Origin: Marinomonas rhodophyticola
Lineage (GTDB): Bacteria; Pseudomonadota; Gammaproteobacteria; Pseudomonadales; Marinomonadaceae
Assembly (NCBI RefSeq): GCF_026113935.1
Contig: NZ_JAPEUL010000006.1
Coordinates: forward strand, 361,501 to 425,500
DNA length: 64,000 nt
Reading direction: 5' to 3'
The position numbers and the translations under genes were made by a program. Shown piece by piece: positions 36,408 through 47,900 of the stretch. The notes under the pieces are model-generated. The model was not told the DNA's origin and did not search any database. It was given only the letters and a program-made list of their open reading frames with translations. Positions within the stretch are counted from its first letter, which is position 1. Each line of letters starts with the position of its first letter.

Positions 36408-37607
36408 TTAGCGCGCTTTTTGTTTGTTGTAGACGTCGAAAATAACCGCAGCGAGCAATACCAAGCCCTTGATAACTTGCTGCCAATCAATCCCTATACC
36501 CAATATCGACATCCCGTTGTTCATAACGCCCATGATGAAAGCACCAATCACCGCACCGATGACTTTACCAACGCCGCCCGTCATGGAGGCGCCGCCGATA
36601 AAGACGGCCGCAATAACATCCAACTCAAAAGCAAAACCGGCTTTTGGCGTAGCTGTGTTCAAGCGGGCGGCAAAGATTAATCCTGCCAAAGCAGCCAACA
36701 TGCCCATGTTGGCGAAGGTCAAAAAGGTCAAACGCTCGGTATTGATACCCGATAATTTCGCCGCTTTTACGTTGCCACCCAAGGCATAGATACGACGACC
36801 AATCGTCGTGCTGTTTGTAATAAAGGTATAGATAGCGATCAGTACCGCCATGGTGATCAATACGTTTGGTAAACCACGATACGTACTCAACATGTAAGAT
36901 AGGTAGATAATGGCAACTGCGATCAAAGCATTCTTCACGATAAAGAAAGCAAAAGGCTCATCTTGAATACCATACTTCAACGCTCTAGCACGGCTACGAG
37001 CTGCTAAGAATACAATGGCACTGGCGGCTAACACACCCAATACTAATGCCGTAATATTTGGACGTCCTGCCCCAAACACATCTGGAATAAAGCCAGTACT
37101 TAATAGCTGAAAGCTTTCTGGAAACGGTCCGATGGATTGCCCTTCCAGCAAGGTCAACGTCAAACCACGAAATACCAACATGCCGGCCAAGGTAACGATA
37201 AAAGCCGGAATCTTCCAATAAGCGATCCAGTAGCCCTGCAAGCCGCCAATAATTAAGCCAACCAGCAGGCAAACCGGCACAACAATAATAGTGGGTAAGT
37301 TATAATTTACCGCCATCACCGCCGCCAATGCCCCAATAAACCCCGCCACTGAGCCAACTGATAAATCAATATGCCCCGCAACGATCACCAGCAACATACC
37401 AATCGCCATGATAATGATGTAGCTGTTTTGTAAAAATAAATTGGTCAGGTTAACCGGGCGCATCAATATGCCATCGGTCAAAAACTGAAACATCCCCATG
37501 ATGACCACAAGCGCAATCAGCATGCCGTAATCACGTACGTGTGACTTTAAATAGTCAGTAACAGAAGGTGCCGATTGGACCGCTGTAGAGGTTTCTTTGG
37601 TTGTCAT
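36408..37607 (-). CDS. gguB: Multiple-sugar ABC transporter permease GguB
   Basis: A 399-aa inner-membrane permease (also called MmsB) of the ribose/xylose-type sugar importers, with about ten helices. It has the BPD_transp_2 core motif AGHIDLSVGSVAGF and the helical C-terminal region MTGGVGKVIGAVIGAFIMGVMNNGMS. It forms the channel for ChvE-delivered monosaccharides with GguA. Confidence 0.92.
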   Translation of the reverse strand: MTTKETSTAVQSAPSVTDYLKSHVRDYGMLIALVVIMGMFQFLTDGILMRPVNLTNLFLQNSYIIIMAIGMLLVIVAGHIDLSVGSVAGFIGALAAVMAVNYNLPTIIVVPVCLLVGLIIGGLQGYWIAYWKIPAFIVTLAGMLVFRGLTLTLLEGQSIGPFPESFQLLSTGFIPDVFGAGRPNITALVLGVLAASAIVFLAARSRARALKYGIQDEPFAFFIVKNALIAVAIIYLSYMLSTYRGLPNVLITMAVLIAIYTFITNSTTIGRRIYALGGNVKAAKLSGINTERLTFLTFANMGMLAALAGLIFAARLNTATPKAGFAFELDVIAAVFIGGASMTGGVGKVIGAVIGAFIMGVMNNGMSILGIGIDWQQVIKGLVLLAAVIFDVYNKQKAR

Positions 37608-37653
37608 TATTATTGCTCCGCTATTATTCTTCTCGCCGTTATTATTGCTATCG

Positions 37654-39177
37654 CTAGGCTTTCACTATCATTGACATGATTTTCTCTTGGCTCGCATCAG
37701 CTTTGTCTAATTCGCCAACCAAACGGCCTTCGTTCATCACATAAATACGATCACACATGCCAAGCAACTCTGGCATCTCTGAAGAAATCATCACCACGCC
37801 TTTACCGTCATCAGCAAGCTGATTGATGATGCTGTAAATTTCAAACTTGGCACCTACATCGATACCACGAGTAGGCTCATCCAAAATCAACACATCTGGT
37901 TGTGAATACAGCCATTTGCTTAATACGACTTTCTGCTGGTTACCACCGGATAAGTTCATCACCTTTTGAAACACGCTTGGGGTACGAATATTTAGAGCTT
38001 GTCGATAATCTTCAGACACTTGACGTTCGATGTTTTCATCGATGACCCCAAAAGACGAAACCCTAAGCAAATTCGCTAGCGTGGTATTGGTTTGAATGGT
38101 TTCTTCTAGGATCAAGCCCAGTTCTTTACGATCTTCAGTAACGTAGGCCAAACCGCTTTTAATCGCTTTTGGCACCGTCGATAAATCGGCGAGTTCACCG
38201 CGCAAACGCACCTCACCTTGCACATTTTTGCCGTAGCTTTGACCAAACAGACTCATGGCCAATTCCGTTCGTCCAGACCCCATTAGTCCTGCGATCCCGA
38301 TGACTTCGCCAGCACGAACAGTAAATTCAATGTCGTGCAGCATCTGGCGATCCAACGCATCGGCATGCCATACGTTCCAACCGCTGACTTCCATTAGTAT
38401 TTTGCCTAATTGACTCTCTCTCGCTGGATAGCGGTGCGCCATATCACGACCAACCATGTCACGAATAATGTCTTCTTCACTGATGTTTTGTGCATGACAA
38501 TCCAGCGTTGACACTGACGCGCCGTCACGAATCACGGTAATGCTGTCTGCTACTCGGCTGATTTCATTCAATTTGTGGGTGATCAGGATAGAAGAGATGC
38601 CTTGTGCTTTTAATTCCAGTAGCAAATCAAGCAATTTGGCGCTGTCGTTTTCTTGCAAAGCGGCGGTTGGCTCATCCAAAATCAATAACTTCACGTCTTT
38701 AGCAAGGGCTTTAGCAATCTCAACCAGTTGCTGTTTACCGACCCCCAGTTGACCGACTAACGTCGACGGCGATTCTTTCAAACCTACTTTGGCTAACAAG
38801 TCTTGGGTACGCGAGAAGGTCTTCGGCCAGTTAATGACGCCACCTTCCACATTCTCGTTGCCTAAAAATAAATTCTCAGCGATGGATAAAAGTGACACTA
38901 ATGCCAACTCTTGGTGAATAATAATGATGCCTTTTGCTTCGCTGTCCCTAATACCGGAAAAGGCAACAGTCTCGTTATTAAAAAGAATATCGCCATCGTA
39001 ACTGCCATGTGGATAAACCCCACTCAATACCTTCATGAGAGTGGATTTTCCCGCGCCGTTTTCCCCCACCAAAGCGTGGATCTCCCCTGAACGAACTTTA
39101 AGGTTCACTGAGTCGAGGGCTTTTACTCCAGGAAATGTCTTGGTAATGCTGCGCATTTCCAAAATAATATTTTCCAT
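37654..39177 (-). CDS. gguA: Multiple-sugar ABC transporter ATP-binding protein GguA
   Basis: A 507-aa double-domain sugar ABC ATPase (also called MmsA). The first half has Walker A GENGAGKSTLM, signature LGVGKQQLVEI and Walker B LLILDEPTAAL; the second has a degenerate Walker A (GLMGSGRTELAM), signature LSGGNQQKVVLSKW and VLILDEPTRGIDVG. The start at 39177 (MENIILEMRSITKTFPGVKAL) matches the family; the frame extends six codons upstream. A strong hairpin separates it from chvE. Confidence 0.92.
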   Translation of the reverse strand: MENIILEMRSITKTFPGVKALDSVNLKVRSGEIHALVGENGAGKSTLMKVLSGVYPHGSYDGDILFNNETVAFSGIRDSEAKGIIIIHQELALVSLLSIAENLFLGNENVEGGVINWPKTFSRTQDLLAKVGLKESPSTLVGQLGVGKQQLVEIAKALAKDVKLLILDEPTAALQENDSAKLLDLLLELKAQGISSILITHKLNEISRVADSITVIRDGASVSTLDCHAQNISEEDIIRDMVGRDMAHRYPARESQLGKILMEVSGWNVWHADALDRQMLHDIEFTVRAGEVIGIAGLMGSGRTELAMSLFGQSYGKNVQGEVRLRGELADLSTVPKAIKSGLAYVTEDRKELGLILEETIQTNTTLANLLRVSSFGVIDENIERQVSEDYRQALNIRTPSVFQKVMNLSGGNQQKVVLSKWLYSQPDVLILDEPTRGIDVGAKFEIYSIINQLADDGKGVVMISSEMPELLGMCDRIYVMNEGRLVGELDKADASQEKIMSMIVKA

Positions 39178-39288
39178 AAAACATCCCATTAGCAAGGCGC
39201 TACTACCGCATTAACACACGGTGAATAGCGCTCTCGCTGGTTTATTATTGTTGAATTAGGATCAATTAAAAATTTTCACGATGTCACG

Positions 39289-39328
39289 AGCGAAGCCAAT
39301 TTTGTACTCACAAAAGCTTGGCTTTGCT
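39289..39328. terminator. Intra-operon hairpin between chvE and gguA
   Basis: TTTTGT/ACAAAA pairs internally and AAGCCAA/TTGGCTT outside it, with a small bulge, giving a long stem in the chvE-gguA gap. It likely lowers transcription into gguA or stabilises chvE mRNA. Confidence 0.55.
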
Positions 39329-39342
39329 CACTCATTAAAGGC

Positions 39343-40405
39343 TTATTCGACTTGAGATTTGGTGTAATAACCACTGCCCAATAGCACATCTTGCCAGTTA
39401 GATTTATCCACCGTGACCGGCTCAAGCAAATAACTTGGCACAATTTTGATACCATTGTTGTAGGTTTTAGTATCATTAATTTGCGGCTTTGCATCATTCA
39501 ATACCGCTTGCACCATGCCCACTGTCACACTGGCTAATTCACGGGTGTCCTTGAAGATGGTGGAATATTGTTCGCCGGCAATGATGGATTTAACGGATGG
39601 CACTTCCGCATCTTGCCCTGTCACAATCGGCATGGGCAAATTACCAGAACCATAACCAACGCCTTTCAAAGAAGACAAAATCCCGATAGAAATACCGTCA
39701 TAAGGAGACAAAATACCATCAACACGTTTTGTCGTATAATGCGCTGACAATAAGTTATCCATACGAGCCTGAGCGGTTGCACCGTCCCAGCGCAAGGTAC
39801 CGACCTTATCCATGCCCATTTGCCCAGAAACCACGTTCACTTTACCCGAGTCGATCATAGGTTGAAGCACAGACATGGCGCCATCGTAGAAGAAATAAGC
39901 GTTATTGTCGTCTGGTGAGCCGCCAAACAATTCAACGTTGTAAGGTACCGCTCCACGCTGTTCCATACCACTGACCAAAGACTTAGCTTGTAATACACCG
40001 ACCTTAAAGTTATCAAAGGTGGCGTAGTAGCTCACATGAGGGCTGTTTTTGATCAAACGGTCATAGGAAATTACTTTAATACCCGCTGCGTCGGCATTTT
40101 CAAGTGCGTTTGAAAGAGTGGTACCATCAATTGCGGCGATGACTAATACATCAACGCCTTTTACAATCATGTTTTCAATTTGAGAAAGTTGATTTGGAAT
40201 TTCATCTTCAGCGTATTGCAGATCAACCTTATAGCCTGCGTCTTGGAAGAGTTTGACCATGGAATCACCATCTGTGATCCAGCGGGCAGACGATTTAGTC
40301 GGCATGGCAATACCAACATAACCACTCGCAGCCAAGGCACTCGCGGAGCTTCAGCGCAGTGGCACCCAATACTAAACCAGCAATGGCATTCTTTAGATAG
40401 TTCAT
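39343..40405 (-). CDS. chvE: Monosaccharide-binding protein ChvE (frameshift in signal peptide)
   Basis: A periplasmic sugar-binding protein very like Agrobacterium ChvE, which binds arabinose, xylose, galactose, glucose and related sugars: [99 protein letters not shown]. The signal peptide begins at ATG 40405 ([18 protein letters not shown]) after an AGGAG site; one extra base near 40350-40351 breaks it. Removing it gives [14 protein letters not shown] and a 353-aa precursor. First gene of the chvE-gguABC-SDR-dehydratase-ALDH operon. Confidence 0.9.
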
Positions 40406-40567
40406 TAGCGTCTCCTGTTACAGCCGAGTAAGCGCCATAAAGGGCAAACTGCGTTAGCCGTAGGGTTTGTTATCGTTATTTTTTTAGAGCCAATCAGGTC
40501 TTATAAAAAACCTGCTACTCAGAGTAGGCAAAATGAACATACCAATCAAATAGAATAAATGTTGTTC

Positions 40568-40589
40568 TTCATATCATTTTTGGTATGAA
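40568..40589. promoter_or_regulatory. Candidate operator upstream of chvE
   Basis: The inverted repeat TTCATA-N10-TATGAA lies 163 bp before the chvE start and 111 bp before the divergent antiporter gene. A LysR-type or other dimeric regulator site is inferred; the convergent LysR at 30344 is the obvious candidate. Confidence 0.35.
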
Positions 40590-40699
40590 ATTGAGTGAAG
40601 TAATAAAAGACAAATAAACATATTAGCTACTGCAGGACACGCACAAATTTCGTATGATAATTTTACCCTTTACCTATCCCATTCATTCAGAAGGACTAT

Positions 40700-42286
40700 A
40701 TGGAATTTATTTGGATATTATTCGCCTTTGTCTGCGGGCTGGCGGTCAAAATGATCAATTTACCGCCATTAATTGGTTTTTTATTAGCGGGGTTTTTGCT
40801 CAATTATCTGGGAATGGAAGCAAGCAGCACATTAGACTCTCTCGCTAATATTGGTATTACTCTAATGCTGTTTAGTATTGGATTAAAGCTCCACGTTAAA
40901 GACCTACTCAAGCCCGAAGTGTGGGTCAGCACACTTAGCCATATGGGATTATGGAGTGTGGTTTTCGCTGCTATCGCATTGTTACTGGGGACGTTAAGCC
41001 TCCCCTATTTTGGCGCCCTAGATTACAAAGTTGCTGCTTTACTCGGTTTTGCACTGAGCTTCTCTAGTACGGTGTGTGTGATGAAGCTTTTGGAAGAAAA
41101 TGGTGAATTGAAGACTCGCCATGGCCAACTCGCGTTAGGCATTCTGGTTATGCAAGACATAGTAGCCGTTATCTTTCTGGTTGCAGCCACAGGGAAAATC
41201 CCTTCCATTTGGGCATTAGGCTTATTTGGCTTACTGCTTATTAGACCACTCATCAATAAAATGGTTAACAAATCCGGACACGGTGAGATGCTACCGCTAA
41301 CCGGGCTATTTCTTGCTTTAGGCGGCTATGAACTCTTTTATCTTGTCGGCGTAAAAGGCGATCTAGGCGCGCTGATTATGGGTATTTTGTTAGCCTCTCA
41401 TCCTAAAGCGACGGAAATGAATAAATCGTTAACAAACTTTAAAGATTTGTTCCTCATCGGTTTCTTTCTATCGATTGGCTTTACAGCGTTACCAACCTTT
41501 AGCATGATTGGCATGAGTTTTATCATCACATTAGTCCTTCTGTTGAAATTTGTTCTCTTCTTCGCCCTGATGACAAAAATGAAACTGCGTGGCCGAACGT
41601 CTTTCTTGTCTTCCCTTATCCTTTCTAACTACAGCGAGTTTGGCCTAATTGTCGTTGCACTAAGCGTAGCGAATGGCTGGCTAGCAAAAGAATGGCTGGT
41701 CATTTTAGCGCTCGCTGTGTCGATTTCGTTTGTGATTACCAGCATCATTTACCGACAATCCCACAGGCTTTACCGCAAAAACAAAGAAACCATTCGCCAA
41801 TTCGAAAGCAGCCAATGCTTGCCTGAAGACATCTTTACTCAACCCAAAGGCGCAGAAGTGTTAATTGTGGGTCTTGGACGTGTAGGACGTGGTGCGTTTG
41901 AGTCGCTAAAAGGTTTAATTGGTCATAACGTCGCGGGGATGGACGCCGACCAAAATCGTATAAAAATGATGCAAGAAGCCAATGAAAATGTCTTCTATGG
42001 TGACGGCGAAGACGCTGATCTTTGGGAACGCCTAGACACCAAAGGCATTCGCCTCATTATGTTGGCCTTACCCATCGCAGAAGACAGCACCAACATCGCC
42101 ATACAGCTGCGCAAAGCCAACTACCAAGGCCAAATCGCCGCCATTGCCCGCTACCAAGACGAACGAGAAATACTACTCGCCTCCGGTATAGACAACGTCT
42201 TCAACTTCTACACCGAAGCCGGTACCGGTTTTGCGGAAGAAAGCTTGGCATTGATTCGACCACAGGAAAGCGCTGCAGCGGCTTAA
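40700..42286 (+). CDS. CPA2-family cation:proton antiporter with TrkA-N domain
   Basis: A 528-aa protein: twelve or so helices of the Na+/H+ exchanger fold (about 1-350, with LIGFLLAGFLLNYLG and LGFALSFSSTVCVMKLLEE), then a cytoplasmic TrkA-N/RCK nucleotide-binding domain (EVLIVGLGRVGRGAFESL, residues about 390-410). KefB/YbaL-like proteins exchange K+ or Na+ for H+. The C-terminal RCK-C part is short or absent. Divergent from chvE; a hairpin terminator follows. Confidence 0.88.
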   Translation: MEFIWILFAFVCGLAVKMINLPPLIGFLLAGFLLNYLGMEASSTLDSLANIGITLMLFSIGLKLHVKDLLKPEVWVSTLSHMGLWSVVFAAIALLLGTLSLPYFGALDYKVAALLGFALSFSSTVCVMKLLEENGELKTRHGQLALGILVMQDIVAVIFLVAATGKIPSIWALGLFGLLLIRPLINKMVNKSGHGEMLPLTGLFLALGGYELFYLVGVKGDLGALIMGILLASHPKATEMNKSLTNFKDLFLIGFFLSIGFTALPTFSMIGMSFIITLVLLLKFVLFFALMTKMKLRGRTSFLSSLILSNYSEFGLIVVALSVANGWLAKEWLVILALAVSISFVITSIIYRQSHRLYRKNKETIRQFESSQCLPEDIFTQPKGAEVLIVGLGRVGRGAFESLKGLIGHNVAGMDADQNRIKMMQEANENVFYGDGEDADLWERLDTKGIRLIMLALPIAEDSTNIAIQLRKANYQGQIAAIARYQDEREILLASGIDNVFNFYTEAGTGFAEESLALIRPQESAAAA

Positions 42287-42316
42287 CGTTCAACAGTAGA
42301 GCGCACCATAAAAACG

Positions 42317-42345
42317 CGGTGTCATGCCTATGACACCGGTTTTTT
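42317..42345 (+). terminator. Terminator of the antiporter gene
   Basis: Stem CGGTGTCA/TGACACCG (42317-42324 with 42331-42338), loop TGCCTA, then TTTTTT after one G. It lies about 30 nt past the stop. Confidence 0.8.
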
Positions 42346-42377
42346 ATTGAATCTAGCTATGCAAACCTAGCGCTAGC

Positions 42378-42675
42378 TCACGCATATTGCAGTTCATAAG
42401 GCTGAACATTCAACGCAATCTTATGCTCTCTAACAGCCCACAAATCATAAGCATTTTGCAACCTAAGCCAATGATCTGCAGAGGGCTTCTTGAAAGCCAG
42501 CTCGAGTCGCAATGCCATTTCTGGTGTAATCGCCCCTCTGCCATTTAACACCTTAGATAGGGTTTTCCTGCTGACATTAAGATGTGCAGAAACATCCGTT
42601 ATGGTTAACTCCATTGGCTCAATAATGAGGCTCTTTTAAGATCTCGCCCGGATGAGCGGGGCTATGCATACTCAT
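42378..42675 (-). CDS. higA: HigA-family antitoxin (one frameshift)
   Basis: An HTH antitoxin that neutralises HigB and represses the operon. The long open part starts at MELTITDVSAHLNVSRKTLSKVLNG (helix-turn-helix) and ends LNVQPYELQYA. The real start is the ATG at 42675, overlapping the higB stop (TAATG): it codes MSMHSPAHPGEILKEP, the HigA N-terminal signature HPGEIL. The frame then breaks; removing one base at about 42627 gives KEPIIEPMELT and a normal 98-aa antitoxin. If the break is real, the antitoxin would be damaged while the toxin is intact, which argues for a sequence error. Confidence 0.85.
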
Positions 42676-42953
42676 TAGTGATAGTCCTCGTAGTTCACAA
42701 TTTCAGCATCTCGGCCATCAAACCGAAAGGTTACTCGCCAGTTGCCATTCACCATGACAGACCAAATTCCATCTCGATTGCCAGAGAGCGTATGAAGTCT
42801 CAAACCAGGAAGGTCCATATCATCAATATTTTCAGCTTGATCAAGGTTTGAAAGAATCAACTTTAAGCGATTCTTGTGCTTAGCTTGAATTCCTGCCGTG
42901 CTTCCCGTTTTGTAAAAACGTTCAAGGCCTTTGTGTTTGAAAGTTTTAATCAT
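42675..42953 (-). CDS. higB: HigB-family toxin (RelE-like mRNA interferase)
   Basis: A 92-aa toxin of the RelE/HigB fold: MIKTFKHKGLERFYKTGS at the start, AGIQAKHKNRLKLILSNLD, and GIWSVMVNGNWRVTFRFDGRDAEIVNYEDYH at the end with the basic and aromatic residues used for ribosome-dependent mRNA cutting. The start at 42953 matches the family; a TTG two codons upstream is unlikely. It precedes and overlaps higA by 1 bp, the reversed gene order typical of higBA. Confidence 0.9.
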   Translation of the reverse strand: MIKTFKHKGLERFYKTGSTAGIQAKHKNRLKLILSNLDQAENIDDMDLPGLRLHTLSGNRDGIWSVMVNGNWRVTFRFDGRDAEIVNYEDYH

Positions 42954-42963
42954 ACACAAAACC

Positions 42964-42980
42964 GTAACCCAAAAGGTTAC
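42964..42980. promoter_or_regulatory. Probable higBA operator
   Basis: The inverted repeat GTAACC-CAAAA-GGTTAC lies 10 bp before the higB start, where the HigA dimer would bind to repress its own operon. Confidence 0.6.
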
Positions 42981-43046
42981 AGTTTGGAAATTGGTTTTTT
43001 AATATAACTTCGGGATTAAGATAGCAAAATATTATTAATGAAAGCT

Positions 43047-43220
43047 TTAACTGTTAGCTTTCATGTCATCCAGCTTCACTTTCACGGCTTCGGCCTTCTC
43101 TGTCAGTTCTGAATAGAGTCTGATGTCGCCACCGCGTTGAGCTTGCATGGCTTTTTCTAGCAGCTCGCCATATTCTTTATCGAGCTTTTTAATCGGATCG
43201 GATTTCAAAAAAGAAAACAT
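43047..43220 (-). CDS. DUF6435-type small protein
   Basis: A 57-aa cytoplasmic protein starting MFSFLKSDPIKKLDKEYGEL, with a charged helical body (LLEKAMQAQRGGDIRLYSELTEK split by a GGD turn) and ending MKANS. The pattern 'MFSFLKSDP..KL.K.Y..LLE.AM.AQR.GDI..YS.L' matches the DUF6435 family of marine gammaproteobacteria; function unknown. Probably two antiparallel helices. Confidence 0.75.
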   Translation of the reverse strand: MFSFLKSDPIKKLDKEYGELLEKAMQAQRGGDIRLYSELTEKAEAVKVKLDDMKANS

Positions 43221-43306
43221 AAATGAGCCTGTCGCTGTGGATGGATGTTATTCATACGCAGGCAATTGGAATTTAGATCCTTTTTTCCTGACAAACCAAC
43301 AAAACA

Positions 43307-43340
43307 AAAACGCCAACCAGATGTCTCTGATTGGCGTTTT
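43307..43340 (-). terminator. Terminator of the gltBD operon
   Basis: A 15-bp stem with one G-U-type mismatch (AAAACGCCAACCAGA with TCTGATTGGCGTTTT), ending in TTTTG on the minus strand, 28 nt past the gltD stop. Confidence 0.82.
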
Positions 43341-43367
43341 GACTAAAAGCAATAAAAGCTGTCGCGC

Positions 43368-44795
<1,428 letters not shown>

Positions 44796-44913
44796 CTATC
44801 TCCTTGGCCGCCTGATAACAAGCGGCACTTCTCTCAAATGGGTCAGACTGATTCATTCACAACGCTTAGCTCGACGTTTTATTCCATCGAGCCAAGCGCC
44901 ACAACAGCGTGTT

Positions 44914-47900
44914 TTATTCCGGACGTTGACGAGTGTTTGCCAACAGCGCACCTAAGCTGGCGGCTTTTGGTTTGACTAGCCAGAACTTACCAATGTAGTC
45001 ATAGAAGTTTTCTAAGATCTCATGGCCCCATTCGCTGTCAGTTTCTCGGACGTATTCTTCGATCACAGAACGAAGGTGTGAACGATACTCTTCCGTCAAT
45101 TCCGTACCAATGCGGTGAATTTCCACCAATTCGTGATTGTATTTATCTACGAAGGTACGATCTAAATCGAGTACATAAGCGAAACCGCCTGTCATACCCG
45201 CACCAAAGTTATAACCTGTATTGCCAAGAACCGTTACCATACCGCCAGTCATGTATTCACAGCAGTGATCGCCTGCGCCTTCAATGACAGTATAAGCACC
45301 GGAGTTACGCACAGCGAAACGCTCACCCGCCGTACCCGCGGCAAACAATTTACCGCCCGTCGCGCCATACAAACAAGTGTTACCAATAATGGCGGAATGT
45401 TGCGATTTGAAAATCGAGCCTTTCGGAGAACGAATCACCAACTTGCCGCCCGTCATACCTTTACCCACGTAATCGTTAGCATCACCTTCTAGGTACATAT
45501 GCAAACCACCCGCGTTCCATACCCCAAAACTTTGACCGGCTGTGCCTTTCAATTTCAAGGTAATAGGCGTATCAGACATACCTTGGTTGCCATAACGTTT
45601 CGCAATCTCACCAGACAAACGAGCGCCAATAGAACGGTCACAGTTAGTAACATCAAAAGAGAACTCACCGCCTTCTTTTTCTTCAACGACGTCTTTCACC
45701 GTATCCCACATTTTTAACGCCAATAGGCCTTTGTCGTGTGGTGGGTTAAAAGGCGTCACACAATATTGCGCTTTGTCCGCTGGAATCGCATCGTTTTTCA
45801 AAATAGGTGATAAGTCTAAATTGCGTTGCTTATCTGTTTCGCCAGGTAGGATGGTTAACAGATCAGTGCGGCCAATCAAGTCTTGCAGACTTGCCACACC
45901 CAGCTTCGCCAACCATAAGCGTGTATCTTCAGCCATAAAGCGGAAGAAGTTTTTAATCATCTCGACCGTGCCGATAAAATGATCATCACGCAAACCTTGG
46001 TCCTGTGTTGCCACACCCGTCGCACAGTTGTTCAAGTGACAGATACGCAGGAATTTACAGCCCATCGCCACCATTGGCGTGGTACCAAAACCAAAGCTTT
46101 CTGCACCCAAAATGGCGGCTTTAACGACGTCTAGACCCGTTTTCAAACCACCGTCTGTTTGCAGGCGAATTTTGCCACGTAGGTCGTTAGAACGAAGCGC
46201 TTGTTGCGCTTCTGCTAAACCTAGTTCCCATGGTGAAGCCCGCATGACGAATAGAGGTAATGGGCGATGCCGCCGTACCACCGTCGTAACCAGAAATGGT
46301 GATCAAATCCGCGTAAGCTTTCGCGACACCAGCGGCAATCGTACCCACACCCGGTTCAGAAACCAATTTCACAGAGATTAGCGCATCTGGATTCACTTGT
46401 TTCAAGTCGAAAATCAGCTGAGCCAAATCCTCGATAGAATAAATATCGTGATGTGGCGGTGGTGAAATCAAGGTCACACCCGGTACGGCATAACGTAGAC
46501 GAGCAATTAAGCCGTTCACTTTTCCGCCTGGTAACTGACCACCTTCACCTGGTTTCGCCCCTTGTGCCACTTTAATTTGTAGCACTTCTGCGTTGACCAA
46601 ATATTCTGGTGTTACACCAAAACGACCTGAGGCGATTTGCTTGATCTTAGAGCGACGCTCTGTACCGTGACGAGCTGGATCTTCACCACCCTCACCAGAG
46701 TTAGAACGACAGCCCAATTCATTCATTGCTTGCGCTAGGGCTTCATGGGCTTCTGGTGACAAAGCACCTAAAGACATACCCGCGGAATCGAAGCGAGGTA
46801 AAATCTCTTCGATGGACTCAACGCTGTCTAATGGAATCGCCTTTGCTTTATCCGATAACGTAAACAAATCACGTAACATAGAGGCAGGACGATTATTCAC
46901 CAGCTCAGTGTACTTAGTGAAATCCTCGAAACGACCACTACCCACCGCCGTTTGCAAGTTACGCACCACATCAGGGTTAAAGGCATGGTATTCCGCATCA
47001 TGTACGTATTTTAAATAACCACCTTGCTGAATCGGTTTGCGCAATTTCCAAGCGTTATTGGCAATCGTTTGTTGATCTTGTTGGAAATCTTCAAAGCGAG
47101 CGCCTTTAATCCGGCTGGCAACGCCTTTGAAACAAAGATCGACCACTTTCGTGTCCAAACCAACAGCTTCAAACAACTGCGCGCCACGGTAAGAGGCAAT
47201 GGTAGAAATCCCCATTTTAGAGATAATCTTCATCAAACCTTTGTTAATGCCTTTACGGTATTTCACGTGGCAAGCAATTGGGTCACCCAAGACTTCGCCT
47301 TTATCAATCATGTCGTTAATCAAACGATAAGAAAGATACGGATAAACCGCTGTCGCACCAAAGCCCAACAACACGGCAAATTGATGAGGGTCACGAGCAA
47401 AGCCTGTGTCGGCAATAATGTTAGAATCGCAGCGTAGACCTTGCTTAGACAAATAATGATGCACCGCACCAACGGCCATAGGCGAAGGAATAGGTAGATG
47501 GCCTTTCACGATCTCACGGTCGGTCAATACCACAATCACAGCGCCATTACGGACCACGTCTGCCGCCTTCAATTGCAAGTCTTTAATCGCTTGCTCAAGA
47601 GACACTTCTTCTGGATTGTAATTGGTGTTTAAACGAACCAAACGGAAACGGTGGTCATCTAATGCCAACAAACGGCTGTATTTACGAGCCGATAAGATAG
47701 GCGAAGACAAGATAATACGGTTTGCGTGTTTTGGTGTTTCTTCAAACAGGTTACGCTCTACACCAATACACGTTTCTAGCGACATCACCACAGATTCACG
47801 CAGCGGATCGATAGGTGGGTTCGTCACTTGGGCAAACTTCTGACGGAAGTAATCTGTCACTGGACGCGTCTGACTGGACATCACCGCCATTGGCGTGTCA

